Assembly (NCBI GenBank): GCA_029339505.1
Contig: JAQISU010000155.1
Span: 18,184,001 to 18,248,000 of the forward strand
Direction of reading: 5' to 3'
Length of the DNA stretch: 64,000 nt
Source: Unio delphinus
Taxonomy: Eukaryota > Mollusca > Bivalvia > Unionida > Unionidae
Of this stretch, positions 36,501-51,500 are shown in pieces. Numbering within the stretch: the stretch's first letter is position 1; the number at the start of each line of letters is the position of its first letter. The position numbers and the translations under genes are program-made. The notes under the pieces are model-generated. The model saw nothing but the letters and a program-made list of their open reading frames with translations. It did not search any database and was not told the DNA's origin.

Positions 36501-39500
36501 CACATGGGCATTATATTTGTTAAATGTTTATCCACTAAACAATTACAAGTTCCTCATAATATTTTGGTCAAACAATACGTTTGTTACACCTATACACAGA
36601 AAATTACGGAAACATTTGTTTCAAGTAAGATGCTTCTTCTAAAATACTTGTCTAACCATAATAGATTTGGAGTACATCAACTCAACTAACTTACAAATTC
36701 AGCCCTTTCAAGCAAAGAAAGATGTTTATCATATATTTTGGCTTATTTTAGGAAACAAAAGTGCAAAAAAGTAATCTTCTTGTCCAGATGAAAGTGGTCT
36801 CCCCTACCTGGGATTGATGCAAATTTCATTAATTGCCATAAACTACATGAGCACATGTGTATGCTCTTAAAGCAATGTAATTGAAGAAAGAGCCCATATT
36901 AGAAGCATTTAAGTATTATAAGAGAAAAAATACATCCCATATTATAATACAATAGGAAAAAAAAGGTAAGAAGCAGAGTAAGTTACATCCCTTCTCCCTG
37001 TTGCTGACCAGTGAAGCTGCTTGGAACTGCATGTAAGATATGGGTAAAGTTAGAACACTGTCAATGAACATGGTGGTTTAGACGAAAGTCCAATGGAAGT
37101 ACAGTAGTCCCAGTCTTGAACGGCCCCCCCTGACCAGCGGCCACCCGCTTCTTACGACCAGAATCCCTTGGCACCGACGAGTTTGTATTCAAAAGTACCC
37201 CTCAAGAGCAACCACCCCTCTAACGCGACCAGCTGCCAGCATTTTAGTACAAAAATGAAAATATCCCCCTCATGAATGGCCACTTTTGTTTCTTCAAATG
37301 TATCTAGAACCAATAAGTAATTCAAATCTTGACGTAAGGTAAGCAATTTTGATTATCTCTATCGTAGATACACGTCTCCGAGTGTCAAGACGCCGTTAAA
37401 AGTGTTGACTTAAGATTTATAGTATATCATTATCTATAAAAGTTGATGTTTACATGAAATGGGCTCAATAATGTTATGATAAGAGTTTGGGGTTTAACAC
37501 CTATGTGGAATTCTTCTCTTTGATGATTATAACCAGACGTAATTGTTATAATCATAACAGGGTCAGCATAAGCTAAAAATAGATTTTGTACATTGGCACA
37601 CACAGTAACCTTAAACAAACAACAGGGTATCAGACAAAGACCAGAAAAAAATCATGTGACCACGCATTATGGCTTCCTTTACGATGACTGTATTTCGTAT
37701 ACTGGACACAAGTTTTGTCTGCATAATTAAATCACATACAGTCAGCAATAACCAAATAAAACATTACCAAACATTAAAATGTCATCACATTAACGGATAC
37801 ATTATTTTAGAAGAAAGTCGTTGGTTATTCTACTCGACAATGTCGGGGGGGGGGGGGGGGATGCCGAACAATTTTATGCAGGAAAGACTCGAAAAAACAA
37901 GTTTATGTTGAAATAATTTGAATAAACAAAGTCATAACCGTTAAGAAGGTTTTTCAGCAGCTGTGGGAAAATGGAGCAAATGGAAACATAATTATGTATG
38001 TACCAAGATGTAAATGACGTTTTTGAATCCATTTGCAATGTGCACGACAACAATTCCTGCTGGCATATCAAACTACGCCAAGAAAGATAAAATAGTAACA
38101 TATATTCAGTTGAAATAAATTTGTTATTATAACAAAATGAACCTTTTAATGAATAATGTTTCATTTAGATGAAGATATTTAATGTTTTGAAGTATGTAGC
38201 TTTCTTACTACGTAAATTACATATACATGTACTTCTCATAATAAATTTAGCCCCCCTCTGGAACGGCCATCCGTCTTATAAGGCCACTTTCCCGGTGCAG
38301 CAGGGGTGGCCGCATAAGAGGGGGACTACTGTATATTAACCCAAATTCTAACAAAGCTGACATGTGACCAGGGAATATAATATCTTGCATTACAGAAATA
38401 GATTGTAACAGGTTGAAGTGAGTCCTATGGAGTTAAAGGTCTCTAAGATCAATAATGGAGAATGTCATCTCTGAGCAAATCCAAAAGCATGCATGATGTC
38501 TGTCAGGGAACAATTGTTCTCATCTGCTATGCGGATAAGACAATGTATAAGAAATTCATCTGATCTTAGGGGTTAGTTCCTGCAAGCTGAGTGGATTATC
38601 TAAAGGAATCAGGACATCTAAGCCTGAGCTGAAATATCTAAGAAAAAGCTCAGCCTGCTTCATTGCCCTGGAAAGGACTCCATACAAGCCAAGTAGATGG
38701 GTCCAAAGAATAAAGCAGATCCAAGATTAAAGACTGCTCAAAGAAAGGGATCTTATAAAAGAAGAATCAAAATCATTATGGCACAACTACAAATGATTCC
38801 TGTTTACTAACAAGACTTGTATCTCAACTGACTCTGCCTGCTGTAGCTATAGTAGCTACAAAGCAGGTCTTCTGTAAAAGGTATGTCAGTAAGGCTCCTG
38901 GCAATAGTTTGCTCAACCTATCAGACCCACAGTTGGTTCCATGTCAGTGAAAGGGCAAGGCCTGTGGTCAAGACAAGTCAAAATTGGCTGGATTGCCAGA
39001 GAGGTATTTGTTTGGCATATGTCCTGCATTTCAAGATTATAAAACAAATCAGAAATAGTAGAATGGTAGCCAGAGACTGTCATCATAGCTACTTCTCAAA
39101 AAGCTAAAGCCAGCATATCTGCAGTAAATAGGCTCTTCAAAGATTATTTGCGAATTTTGGTTCTTCAAGACCATTTACCTGATCACATTTACAGTATGAA
39201 AAATAAGCTCCATCATCTCCTGAATACAGCCCTCATGAAACGACAGAAGAAATAATTATATATATATAAATAAGGAATCATTAAAATCAACATTTCCAAA
39301 ATGAAAGATAATCTTTCGTAACAGAGCAAAACAACCAGCAGTTGCATAATCCATGATGACCATACCTAAATAAGAAAAAAATAATTACATTTTCTTGCTG
39401 AAAACAAATCCTGGGCAAATGAGGCCAAAGCACTAAACCAATAACCATGTCAAGGCTGCTGACATCAACTGGGGATGGTGGTCATCTGGGCCACAAGCAC

Positions 39501-42500
39501 TAGATCTACCAGATTTAATTGTTATCTCTGTGCAGCTAGATCATGAAGATGAAAACTCGGTACGGTTGACTGTGCATGCCAGCCAACAGCTTGTATCATT
39601 TCTCACATCAGAATGTTACATTAAAACAAAACTTTCAGAGATTAATAAAATCTCAACTTTGGAGAATGCAGAGTGTATTACCCAATTCTGACATGATTTT
39701 AGAACTGGAAGGATTATATCCTCTTTCCCAGCCTTCATCAGAAAAGGTGCTGTCACACCCCACAACTTATTGCCACATCCTTCAAGTAATACTTGAGAGT
39801 GGATGGGATATTCAATCACCATCACTCCTGTAATGTCAAATGAAGAAAGAGCACATGATCACTCTTTGACAGATTATTGACAGGAGTTAGTTGTAACAGT
39901 GTGTTGTGTCAATAGGTCCAAGGAACCATCTGATCTGAATTGGAGATAGTTCAGGTCCAGTTTAAGAGCCCACAACTGATTTTTGTTGAACATCCATGAA
40001 TTGATGTTGATACTACATAAGAGCACAAAAAATTGATATATGTTTGTTTGGAAGGCAAACCAAAGAATCCAGGTGAATATTGTTGTGAAAATATCCAATG
40101 GTTAGGTCAAGATTACAGCAAATTGATTTTCATTGTGTTCACATCAAAATACTTCTGTCTCACTGGGTGGAAGACAACATACTCATCATGAATGTGCTCC
40201 ACTGTAAGCGGAAAATGTCATGGTATACACTCAGGTTGAGGTTCACCCTTCAGGAGATATGCATGAGTTAGGTATGTGTGGTCAATATGTGAGTGGTACA
40301 GTATCACCTAATCTCTGCAGTTTGTTCTCTATGATAAATACTTCTCTCCAATTAGTTACCTGAATTTGAAGAATGTTTATTCCCTGTAATGCGTCAAAGT
40401 ATGACACACATGCTGATTTACATAATATTTGAAGTCAGAATATGGAATTTCTATTCAGAAATAGGTAACTGCAGGGTAACTTTGACTGCTTTATCTAACC
40501 TTTCATTATCCTTTATGGCGATATCACTAAGCAGTCAACAGTAAAGAACAATTTTCTCTGATGGTACATGCATATCATGTTTCTATAACATTTGGTATAT
40601 AATTGAGTTCTGGTTTCCTCAAATTTAGTCTTAACAGGGCTTGCTGAAACCGGATTTCCATCTTTGCATGGAGGAGGCTTTTATGATCATTATTTTGTTT
40701 GTTTGTTAAACAAGTCATAGAAGAAATGATGAAGATTTTGTATTGCTTGGGTTGACTAATCATGCTTGACACCAGCATGCAAGATATATTTGGAGCCACA
40801 TTCTAGTCACTTTAAAAAAAAACTTTTAGAAATAATACCCTTCCACCAACTGGCACCATACCTACATTTAATTATCATTGAAATAAAGGTAGCAGTGACA
40901 AATTTTGCAAACTGAATGTACAGCAAGAAAACAAGAGTCTGCTAAAGGGACAAACATTCTACTGCCTAAATAGAATTTCCAGGAATTCAAAATAGCACCA
41001 TTTCACTTATTCCACTGCAGAGTGTTGAAACCATCTAAAATATTCTTGAGTGATAAGAGATTTTCAAATCTGCCAGCCATATTAAATGCAAGACTGGCAC
41101 CAATTTCATTTAAGATAAACTGGACATTATTATATGGTGAAAACCCCATGTTCATATGACGATCTATTCTGGAGAATTAGTAACATGATTTTAAATCTGG
41201 TCACTGTGGCAGCCATATTTAAAGTCAGACTGGCACCATTTTCATAAGAACCAACTAGATAACATCATTAGCCTTCTGGTAAAAACACCAATTCAATATC
41301 ACTTTCTATTTTGGGGAAGCAGTATCAAGATTTTCAAGATGACCACCATGATGGCCATACTGGATGTAAGATAGTACCATTTTTATTCAATTCCATGTAG
41401 AACTTGCAAGAAGTTTCTGGTGAAAACCAAATGTTGACAAGACTTGCCATCTAGGATGGGTTGCAAAAATATTTTCAAGATGGCCAATGTAGTGACAGTG
41501 ACCATACTGGATTTCAGATCAGTAAACTTTTAATCCAAGAAAAACTAGACAGTATATAAAGTTCACTTTAGTGGCCATATCGGATGTCTGGATGACACCA
41601 TTTTAATTTAGAACCAACTCGACATTACAAGAAATCTTGTGGTGAAAACCCATGCCAATATTAGTTTCTGTCCAGGAGGAGAACAAAAAAGATTTTCAAG
41701 ATAACTTTATGACAGATATACTGGACATCAGATTAGCACTTATTTCGTTTAGGACCAACAAAACATCATTAAAAGTCTTTTAGCGACCTCATACAATGTT
41801 GATATGATCATCCACTCTGGAGTTGCAGTAATATTTTCAAGATTACAACTTCAGTAGACATAATGGTTTTCCAATGCTGAACCATTTGAATTTAGACATC
41901 ATATGAAGTCTTCTGATGAAAAATGTATGTTGATATGACCAAACATTTAGAAGCAGTGGTAAGATTTTCACGATAGCTACTGTGTTGGCTATACTGAATG
42001 TTAAAGCAGTACCATTTTCACTTAGGACTAACTAGACTTTGGAATAAATGTGTAATGTATAAAGGAAACCTTCACAAGAATGTGATAAGTAGCAATAAGA
42101 AGTTTATACTAATGGAGGCATGGATGAAAAACATCAGACAACAGGTCATCCCATAAGCTTTCCTAGTCTATAACTAGTACCACTAAATAAAACCATATTA
42201 TACAATCCCGGAATACACAGTAAAGAAATTGCAACTTACTCTGGTGAATTCAGATTCAATCCCAGTGTAGTCAGATCCATCCCAGGTGCTAAGGCTATCA
42301 AATTAGGGTCCGTTTCTGCAGCTTTAATAAAGGTTAACAAACCAACAATGCCAAACTGGTCTGTCACCATTCCAGCTGGTATATTGGACACTGTGCCTGC
42401 AATTTAAAAAATACTTTTTGCTTTTCAGACATCCTATGACTTGTCCATAAGCGATTGTGGGAGTTCAACCATCTGTCTCAACCCATGATTTCCTTCAGAT

Positions 42501-45500
42501 TTTCCAGTGTAATAAACCACCTAAAATTAACACTCATCAGACTTTAATGAATGTAAATTAAATCCTACAACTCGCACTATCAATGTTAAAGTAAATACTC
42601 TCTCTTGTATAAAGAGATAACAGCAAAAAATCTTCTTGTGTTTCATGGTTTACTTTGGATGTAGAGAATAATAAACCGGAAATTTGATCCTTCAAACAAA
42701 TAATTATTAGGTAATTAAGAAAAAGTCTTGTCAAACTTGGTGTCTTAAGACCAATTCCCAGCATACTCAATAACCTCACCTTCCAATGACAACATTTTAT
42801 TGAAGGTAACTCCTGTAAGACAGCAATTGATTCATCACTTGAAATTAACCATGATAAGCATGAATATGTATTGAATTATTAGTAAACAAGAGACCCAAGT
42901 GGTTCACCTGCATACACAACATTATATAAAGCTGCACAATTAGTTCACTTTAACAATCTTGCTATGTGGATAATGTCATAAGAAGAACTTTTTACTGCTT
43001 TTCATACAAGGCAACTGGCCCAAATACAAGATTATAAAATGAAGAAATATAAAACTGAGATGGAAACACGTATTTTTCAATCTGACAGTATGGTACCAAA
43101 AATCATATAATCACACACAAACAGCAAAATATGCATAATTACATAAGTTACCTTTAATCTGAAGTATATATGTTGGCGTTTATCTATGCTCTATGTAGAT
43201 TATTCATTCAGACTAATCACACCTGTGCTTAAATCTTAGATCACATTGAATTGTAAAGAATAAAAGGCAATTTTGTCATTACAGTATTTACAGTAAAGAA
43301 TAAAAGGCAATTTTGTCATTACAGTATTTACATTAAAGAATAAAAGGCAATTTTGTCATTACAATATTTACAGTAAAGAATAAAATGCAATTTTGTCATT
43401 ACAGTATTTACAGTAAAGAATAAAAGGCAATTTTGTCATTACAGTATTTACATTAAAGAATAAAAGGCAATTTTGTCAATACAGTATTTACAGTAAAGAA
43501 TAAAATGCAATTTTGTCATTACAGTATTTACAGTAAAGAATAAAAGGCAATTTTGTCATTACAATATTTACAGTAAAGAATAAAAGGCAATTTTGTCATT
43601 ACAGTATTTACAGTAAAGAATAAAAGGCAATTTTGTCATTACAGTATTTACAGTAAAGAATAAAAGGCAATTTTGTCATTACAATATTTACAGTAAAGAA
43701 TAAAAGGCAATTTTGTCATTACAGTATTTACAGTAAAGAATAAAAGGCAATTTTGTCATTACAGTATTTATAGTAAAGAATAAAAGGCAATTTTGTCATT
43801 ACAGTATTTACAGTAAAGAATAAAAGGCAATTTTGTCATTCCAGTATTTACAATATTTTCAACAGCAGTTTCACTTGAATGACTTGGTAAACACTTTTTT
43901 GGTAGGGGTGGGGGGTGGATCCTGAATTTACAAGATAGTGGATATTCTTTTAATCAATTATAAATGGGAAATCTATCTCATGAACAAATTAAGGTACAAT
44001 GTGTTACAACATAAGTATTCAAATCAAGGTACACTGTTGTTATGTATATTTCATTTGCATTGTTTGTTATTTTTTTATATTTTATATTTCCTTGCAGCTA
44101 TTGTACTGTAACATTGGGCTTAACTGTGTCCAAAATTGAGTTAATGTCTGCTTGACATGAATTTTTTCTTCTTCTGTAAACAATTAATACATAAACTTTC
44201 TTCTATGTTTATGGGTTTAATATTAATTAATATAATTAATTTAATATCAGAATGATTCTAAACAGAAGTAAATATGTTTACTAGGTCAAGGTTTTGGAAT
44301 TTTATTCTTCAAATTATTGAATTCCAGTTATTATTTTCTCTCAAAATACAAATGTGCTCTGATAAAATTCATGAACAAAGACATTCACTGAAATGTATAG
44401 TTTAATTCAAACCTGGAATTACATTACTGTGATTCAACAAAAGATTGTTGGCACATCAACACTCTACAAGTTACAACATGCACATCGTCTCCTTCAGATC
44501 TTGATTCAATTTGGACATCAACTGAATTTTATTCAGGACTTTAAATTATTAGGACTAGTATCTGTATTTTAGGATTAATTACTGATTTAATACGCAATAC
44601 CAAAGTTTGTTATCCTTCTCACTTTCTATTCTAGGGAAATAAATTATTTATGCATTTTTCAAAGCTTGTTGCTTTTCATTTTCTTCTGTTACTTACTTTT
44701 AATTTTTAACAGCATATACTTGTAACAGTGTAAATACACAACTACATAAGAGTTCATTCCATTACTTTTTTAAAACTATTTCTAACAAATTTATATAATT
44801 TATAATTTAAATTTATATCAGGAGCAAGAAATATGTAAAAAGCTCCATATATTTCATTCAACTAGGTTGAAATCTATTCTTACCATCTTGGTGGGTAACT
44901 ATTCCTCTCTTGTACGGTCCGCCTGTCTGCTTGTCTCCTGGAAATTTTCCATCCTTACTAGAAGACTGTTCAAAGGATGAACCGGAGATTAAGTTGATTG
45001 GCTGTAGGAAAGAATAAATTCAATAAATTTTATGACCTCATGAGAAATTATTTGTATGAAAGAGATATATTTAAAATTATTGGCAAATACATGAATTTGC
45101 CGCCATCTGCAAATCGGACTATGTGATTTATTCTTGCATTAATAATTACAAGATATTTATCTGCATATTGCATAAGATATTTAGACAGCAGAGAACCTAA
45201 GTTATTGTGCAGAATGAAATTAATAGACCAATGGATATAATTTGCTCAACTATACTGAAGGTTAATAAAAAAGGCAGCAACTCAAGCAGAAATTGTGTGC
45301 ACAAAGCAATTTGAAGATATGTGCATTTTTAAGTGATGGCCATAATATTTACTAAGTTTCATGGCAATCCCCTAAAATACTGTACCAGTTTTACTAATGA
45401 GTGCCATTCTTTTGGACAGACAGAAGTACTACAAAATATGCCCATGTCCTGAACTAAAATCTTAATGAAAATTTTCTATGTGACCTTGACTCTTGACTCC

Positions 45501-48500
45501 ATAAAAAGAGGGTATATCATTATGTCACAGAATGCACCATCTTTGCTTCATAATGATTCATGAAAGTATGGACAAAATGCATTATAGGGTTTAACAGAAG
45601 GAAATAACAAACTTTAACCAAAACACAATTCAAATTATACTGTGACCTTGACTTCAAAGTTTAAGGGGTTAGTGTTCCATAATGAACTTTCTCATTTTCA
45701 TGACAATTTGTGTTTTGTTTTTTTTGTTTTTTTATGGTTTAACGCCATTTTTCAGCACAATATATAGGCTATACATGGCGGCCAGTATTAGTGGTGGAGG
45801 AAGAAACCGGAAAAAACCCGGAAAGAACCACCGACCCACGAGAATCAAGCATGATGAGAATCCACCAGAAGCATGAGGAAATGAAAGCAAATGAAAAACT
45901 TTCCCAATCGTTAATAACCATGTGATGCTGGTCATGAATGCAAATGAAGAACTTTATCCAATCGTTAATAACCTTACAATGCTGGTCATGAAAGCAAATG
46001 AAAAACTTTCCTAATCATTAATAACCTCGTGATGCTGGTCATGAAAGCAAATGAAGAACTTTATCCAATCATTAATAACCTTACAATGCTGGTCATGAAA
46101 GCAAATGAAAAACTTTCCCAATCGTTAATAACCTTGTGATGCTGGTCATGAATGCAAATGAAGAACTTTATCCAATCGCTAATAACCTTGTGATGCTGGT
46201 CATGAACGCAAATTAAATTTTTACCCAATCATTAATAACCTTGTGATGCTGGTCATGAATGCAAATGAAAATTTTTACCCAATCATTAATAAGCTTACAA
46301 TGCTGGTTATGACAAAAATCAATGCTACATCTGACTTTCTGCTAACATGGGATCAATTAAAAAAGAAGTACAGTGAAACATTCAGTGGAAACCATGCTGG
46401 ATTACATTTCATATACAAACCTTTGTTGAACTCAATTGCACAAGAAGCTCTCAAAAGTAAAATTTGCTTGGATTTTGATAGCTTCAGCATTATAATGCCA
46501 TTGTGACATAAACATGAACTTCCAAATCACCAATGGTGAGTAGAAGATTCACATGGTGATTCGTTTCAATAAAACAACATAGTTTGGTTATTTCAAATTT
46601 AAGGGGCTTGTGCTGCTATCTGCAGAATTTTCCTTTTATGTCACTGATGTCCACCAGTGTAGTGTATTTTCAAGTTTGTAAAGAAGATGTAAGGGACTAG
46701 AATTCTTTAAAAAGAAAATGTATAATTTAACAATGTATTAAACTTTTTATTAACTCATTAAACACTGGAGATTTTTGTCATTTTCACCTGAATTGCAATT
46801 ATGAAACACATTTTAGGGGCTGTTTCTGAACACCTCCAAAGAAATCATATTCCATCGTATTACAACAGATTTCCATTTAGCCTGATGCCTAGTTGTGTTA
46901 GAAATGTTGTTCAATGGCTATTTCACTCATGCATTTGCTGAATGGTAACAGCTGAGTTCTTTTATTTTCTTCTGCTTATTGGACATATCATTTTTTATGT
47001 CCTGGTCACTTTTTACTTGAAATCCCAAACCTATCATACTTTTTGCAAAGGTTTGCCTGTCTGTGTGTAGTTCAGACTGGTCTGCCTTAGAAGTGAGGCC
47101 AAAGAGTCTAAAGTCTTGACAAAAAATATACTTTTTACAATATGAAAATTTCTGGTGTAAAAACTTTGGATCTTAAAAACTATGTTAGTCCCTATATATT
47201 TTGTAATGTGAGTAGAAAGTCCAGGTTGTTTGGTATCCTTGTAGAGCTACAACGACTTTGCAGCAATACCACCCATTTTGGTGTATCTTAAATTACATTG
47301 ATTCTACAGAGCTTGAAAGTAGGGTATTGCCTCCTGACATGCAAATGTGGAGCTAGGGATTAATACTTTTATTTGACAGAATGATGGAGGAGAAAATAGC
47401 GAGTTATGAAATTGAATATAATGGGTAATAATTAAACTTAATAATGATTATGATGATGATGAAGATAATGATAATGAGGATTTTGTATAGCACCTAATCT
47501 TTAGAAGTTCTAAGCACTTTACAACATCTACAATGATACGACTACAAAAAAACAAAACACCATGAAATTGGAAAACAAAAAATGCTGAAAATATTTAAGG
47601 TAGGAAACATTATTAGGTCTTTAAGTTTGTTCTAGCAGTTTACTAATCTGTACAAACTGTACAATGATATGCAATGATTAAATGTACTCAATATATTTGT
47701 ATTCTTTTTAACAAACAATATAATAATTATACTGACAGCCTTTGGTCTATAATTCAATTTTACTTTAGGTGAAACATATGCAATAGACTTTCTTCATCAC
47801 GAACTCAAGACAGTTTTTAAAAATGACAAATGCTCTCAAACATTCCATGTCTTTGAAGAAAAAAAAACAACATATCAGTTAATATCATACTCACTGTTTT
47901 TCTTGACAGATCTGATGATGATCCTGACGAGGATGTTGGGTCTGATACAAACATGGATAATGTACCTAAATGAATAAAAACATTGGGATCAACGAAAATT
48001 CAGATCTGTTTCCAAATCATGTCTCTTAATATTGCTTTCTAATATTTTCTAAACCATGTATACTTGCTTGCAAGTCCAAATGCAAACTGCACAGACCCAT
48101 ATCAACCCAACCAAAAATGAGCTTGTTTGGTGTAATTAGTTTAACAAACAATACACACCCTGATGTTATGGTGCATTATGAATTGGTAGATCAAGGTCCT
48201 GGCCCTTATTCATAGTGCTTTGTGCCCTGGCACATATTCTTAGAGGTTTGTGCCTTGGCCCTGATTCATAGAGGTTTGTGCCCTGGCCCTTATTCAAATA
48301 GCTTTGTGTCCGTGCACTTAATCATAGAGCTTTGTGCCCTTGCCCCTCCTTATTCATATAGCTTTGTGTACTGGCCCCTCCTTATTCATAGAGCTTTGTG
48401 TACTGGCCCTGGTTCCCGTGGCTTAGTTGATAGTAGGTTGTACTTGTAATCTGTGATTTGAAGGTTGAAATCCAGTCCTAACTAAGGCAGGGTGACTGCT

Positions 48501-51500
48501 GTGGATGCCTATTGGAAAGACACCATACTGCTATTGCTTCAGCACTAAATACTCTTTTATGTGCTGATTTGTCATCATTCACTCACCCACCCACCAACCT
48601 AATCACTCAATGACTCCTGCCTATACCACTTATATTTTTTCTACAGGCACACAGTTCAAAATTTTAATTCTTACAGCTGTTTATGGTTCTGTAGATCTTG
48701 GATCTTGATTGGTTTGAAAATTGCAAACACCAATAACTGAGAGGTCTAGAGGGTTTACTTGTAAACCAGAGATAGGTTCAAATCCAGGTCAGGCCAACTG
48801 ACATTTTGTAATTTTTTAAAAAGCAGATATTATATAGGATTCGTTTTATCTGCCCATCCATCCACCCAGCTTCATTCTGTCTGAAAATTGTAGCTGCAGG
48901 CACAGACATGTGTTCCATTCATACCTATTATACTGTAAAACTAAAAATTATTTCAACAAAGTCAAATGCTGCAGTTATAAATGACACATTCAGACCGACA
49001 CTGCAATAATGGCAGTTAAGATTTATTTTCAACATATGAATACCAGAAGTTACCTTTTCAGAACTGGGTAGGGCTTTACTTGTGCACTACTCTTTTTGAA
49101 TATTGAAGTTTCACAGAAAGTACAAATTTTGTTTAATGCAATCAACAACTTTCTGCTAATGACCATGCAAAAAGAATCCTGCACTAGTCAAAATGTGAAA
49201 ACATCAACCTACTCATACATTATCTAGATTCATCTTTATGACCAAAACCTTGAGACCAGTCAAGTTTGACGCAAGCCAATTATAATTTTAAAAAGAGATA
49301 AAATAATATAAACATTCATCCTAACAAAAGCTATTTCTATCTATATAAAGAGCTTCCTAACTTTGATTTTGTTCTAAATGGATTTATGGTAACACACAGT
49401 AAAAAAGTATTTCTAAAAAAGTTGTTTCCTGTAACCACACCAATCATTCTAAACTCCTGCTGACTCCAGATTACACTATGTTTGGGACATCATATTGTGA
49501 AGCAAATGTTATTTCTGGACATTATTACATCTGGTCTGTTCCACATTTTGTGCGGTCATTTTGCTATTTAACACTGACCACTTGGATTACTTCAAAGTTC
49601 TTCAGCTGGTCAGTCAGAACCAATCAAAAATATATAAAATTAATTCAAACAGTATGCAATTTATGTTTAGAAAAAGCCAACCAGTCTTTTTTCAAGCCAC
49701 AAAACACAGTACAGTGTTCATTATGGAGTAACATGGCATTAATTATGGAAGTAACATGGCGTTAATTAAGGAAGTAACATGGTGTTAATTATGGAAGTAA
49801 CATGGTGTTAATTATTGAAGTAACATGGCATTAATTAAGGAAGTAACATGGTGTTAATTATGGAAGTAGCATGGTGTTAATTATGGAAGTAACATGGTGT
49901 TAATTAAGGAAGTAACATGGTATTAATTATGGAAATAATCGAACTACAGCATAGTTAAGAGAAGGATGAACTACAGACTCTTACTCTGTGCTCCGGGCAG
50001 GGCTGGAAAGTCTTCCTGCTGTATTGTGAACTCTGGTGTTTGTTCCTGGACTGGCTTGCTGACCATTCCTACTGGAAATATTCAAATATACAGATTATTT
50101 GTACAAGAAAAGTTTTAATTTTATCATACAATTATTTAGCTTGTCATAATAATTTCATTATATTTACCAGTAACCTTACAAATACTTAAATGCTTATCTC
50201 ATGTATGAGTTATGAGACAAGAAAACAGATAAATAACAAAGTCCCTTTGGCAATATTTGTTGGTGAATAAGTATTAGTATCACTTTTACTTTCTCAATGT
50301 CAGGATACTTTTTGTCAAATTTGGTGAAATTCTGAAAAGCAATGTTTTAGAAAATATCTAAGATTTTACTGCAACAATATTTGATGGCATATCAACAAAA
50401 TTTATTTCAAATTGAAGGGTCTTTATAACTGGATGCTTTGAGTTAAAATTTATGCAATTCTAATCAGTGGTTTTAGATAAGGAGTCATGTAAAGTGTTTC
50501 TATTTAACATAACCATGTCTACGTCAGATCACAGACCAGCATCATCTACAAAAATTTAACAATTTCAATTTCTTCAAGCCAGAATACATTGTCAAATATG
50601 AACATGTTCATCAGGTTAGGATGTCTACCTTTTCTAGCACACCCATTAGTGAGGGAAACCATAACACATAATTTGTCCCTTAACTACCTCATTGTCTCAT
50701 TCAACCAGAAATCCCATGCTGCTCATAGAGATCATTGCCATATGAAAGTCTGGTAAAGGTCTATCCAAACAAATATAGCCCTCAAAACAAAGCTTACCAA
50801 AACATTAGTAAAGTTGTTGATTGCTTGACTGGTTAGTCAGTGTTCATAATACCATGCACAGTTGTAGGTTTTGTGCTTATATTTTAGAGCAAACACAAAA
50901 TATATAACAGTGATACAGGCTTTAGCTGCTGCCAAAGAACCGTGCAAACTATCAGACTGTGGCACAACTCAATGATTACAAAAGGGGCATGAATTATACT
51001 AAAACATTCTACCACCTCTAGCATACTTTATAAATTAATTTACATTTACCACTTATGCGCAAATAGTGATGATGAACTTTAGGCTATAGCTGGTGTATCT
51101 TTTTAGACAGAAGAAAGAAAAAAAAAATCAGTAACACCTACTAGTCATGATCAGTTGTACAAAGTATGACAGTCAGAAAGATCTTTGAGAGAGCTATGCA
51201 AGTCTGGCTGATTCATGATCAGCTGTACAAAGTATGACAGTCAGAAAGATCTTTGAGAGAGCTATGCAAGTCTGGCTGAATAAGACTAGCTAACAGCAAA
51301 ACATTTAGCATTTGCTTCTGCCAAAATAAACCAGTAATCAGCAATAAAAGATTACAGTTTTGAATTTGCAACATCAAGTTCTCCTTATTTATTACTAACA
51401 AATTTTGTATAAATAATAAAACAGAAATGTGCAATCTACAGCCTGTGGGTCAGATCTAGAGCGTGACCTGGTTTAATAAACTTATTTGCATCACAGAGCC

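Noticed and set aside
38883..40100. Possible retroelement coding remnants
   Set aside because: Short frames and slightly higher GC suggested a decayed element, but no motif of reverse transcriptase, integrase or recombinase could be named.
46243..46506. 87-codon open frame
   Set aside because: It starts within the 53-54-bp array and the rest has no protein-like pattern or splice context.
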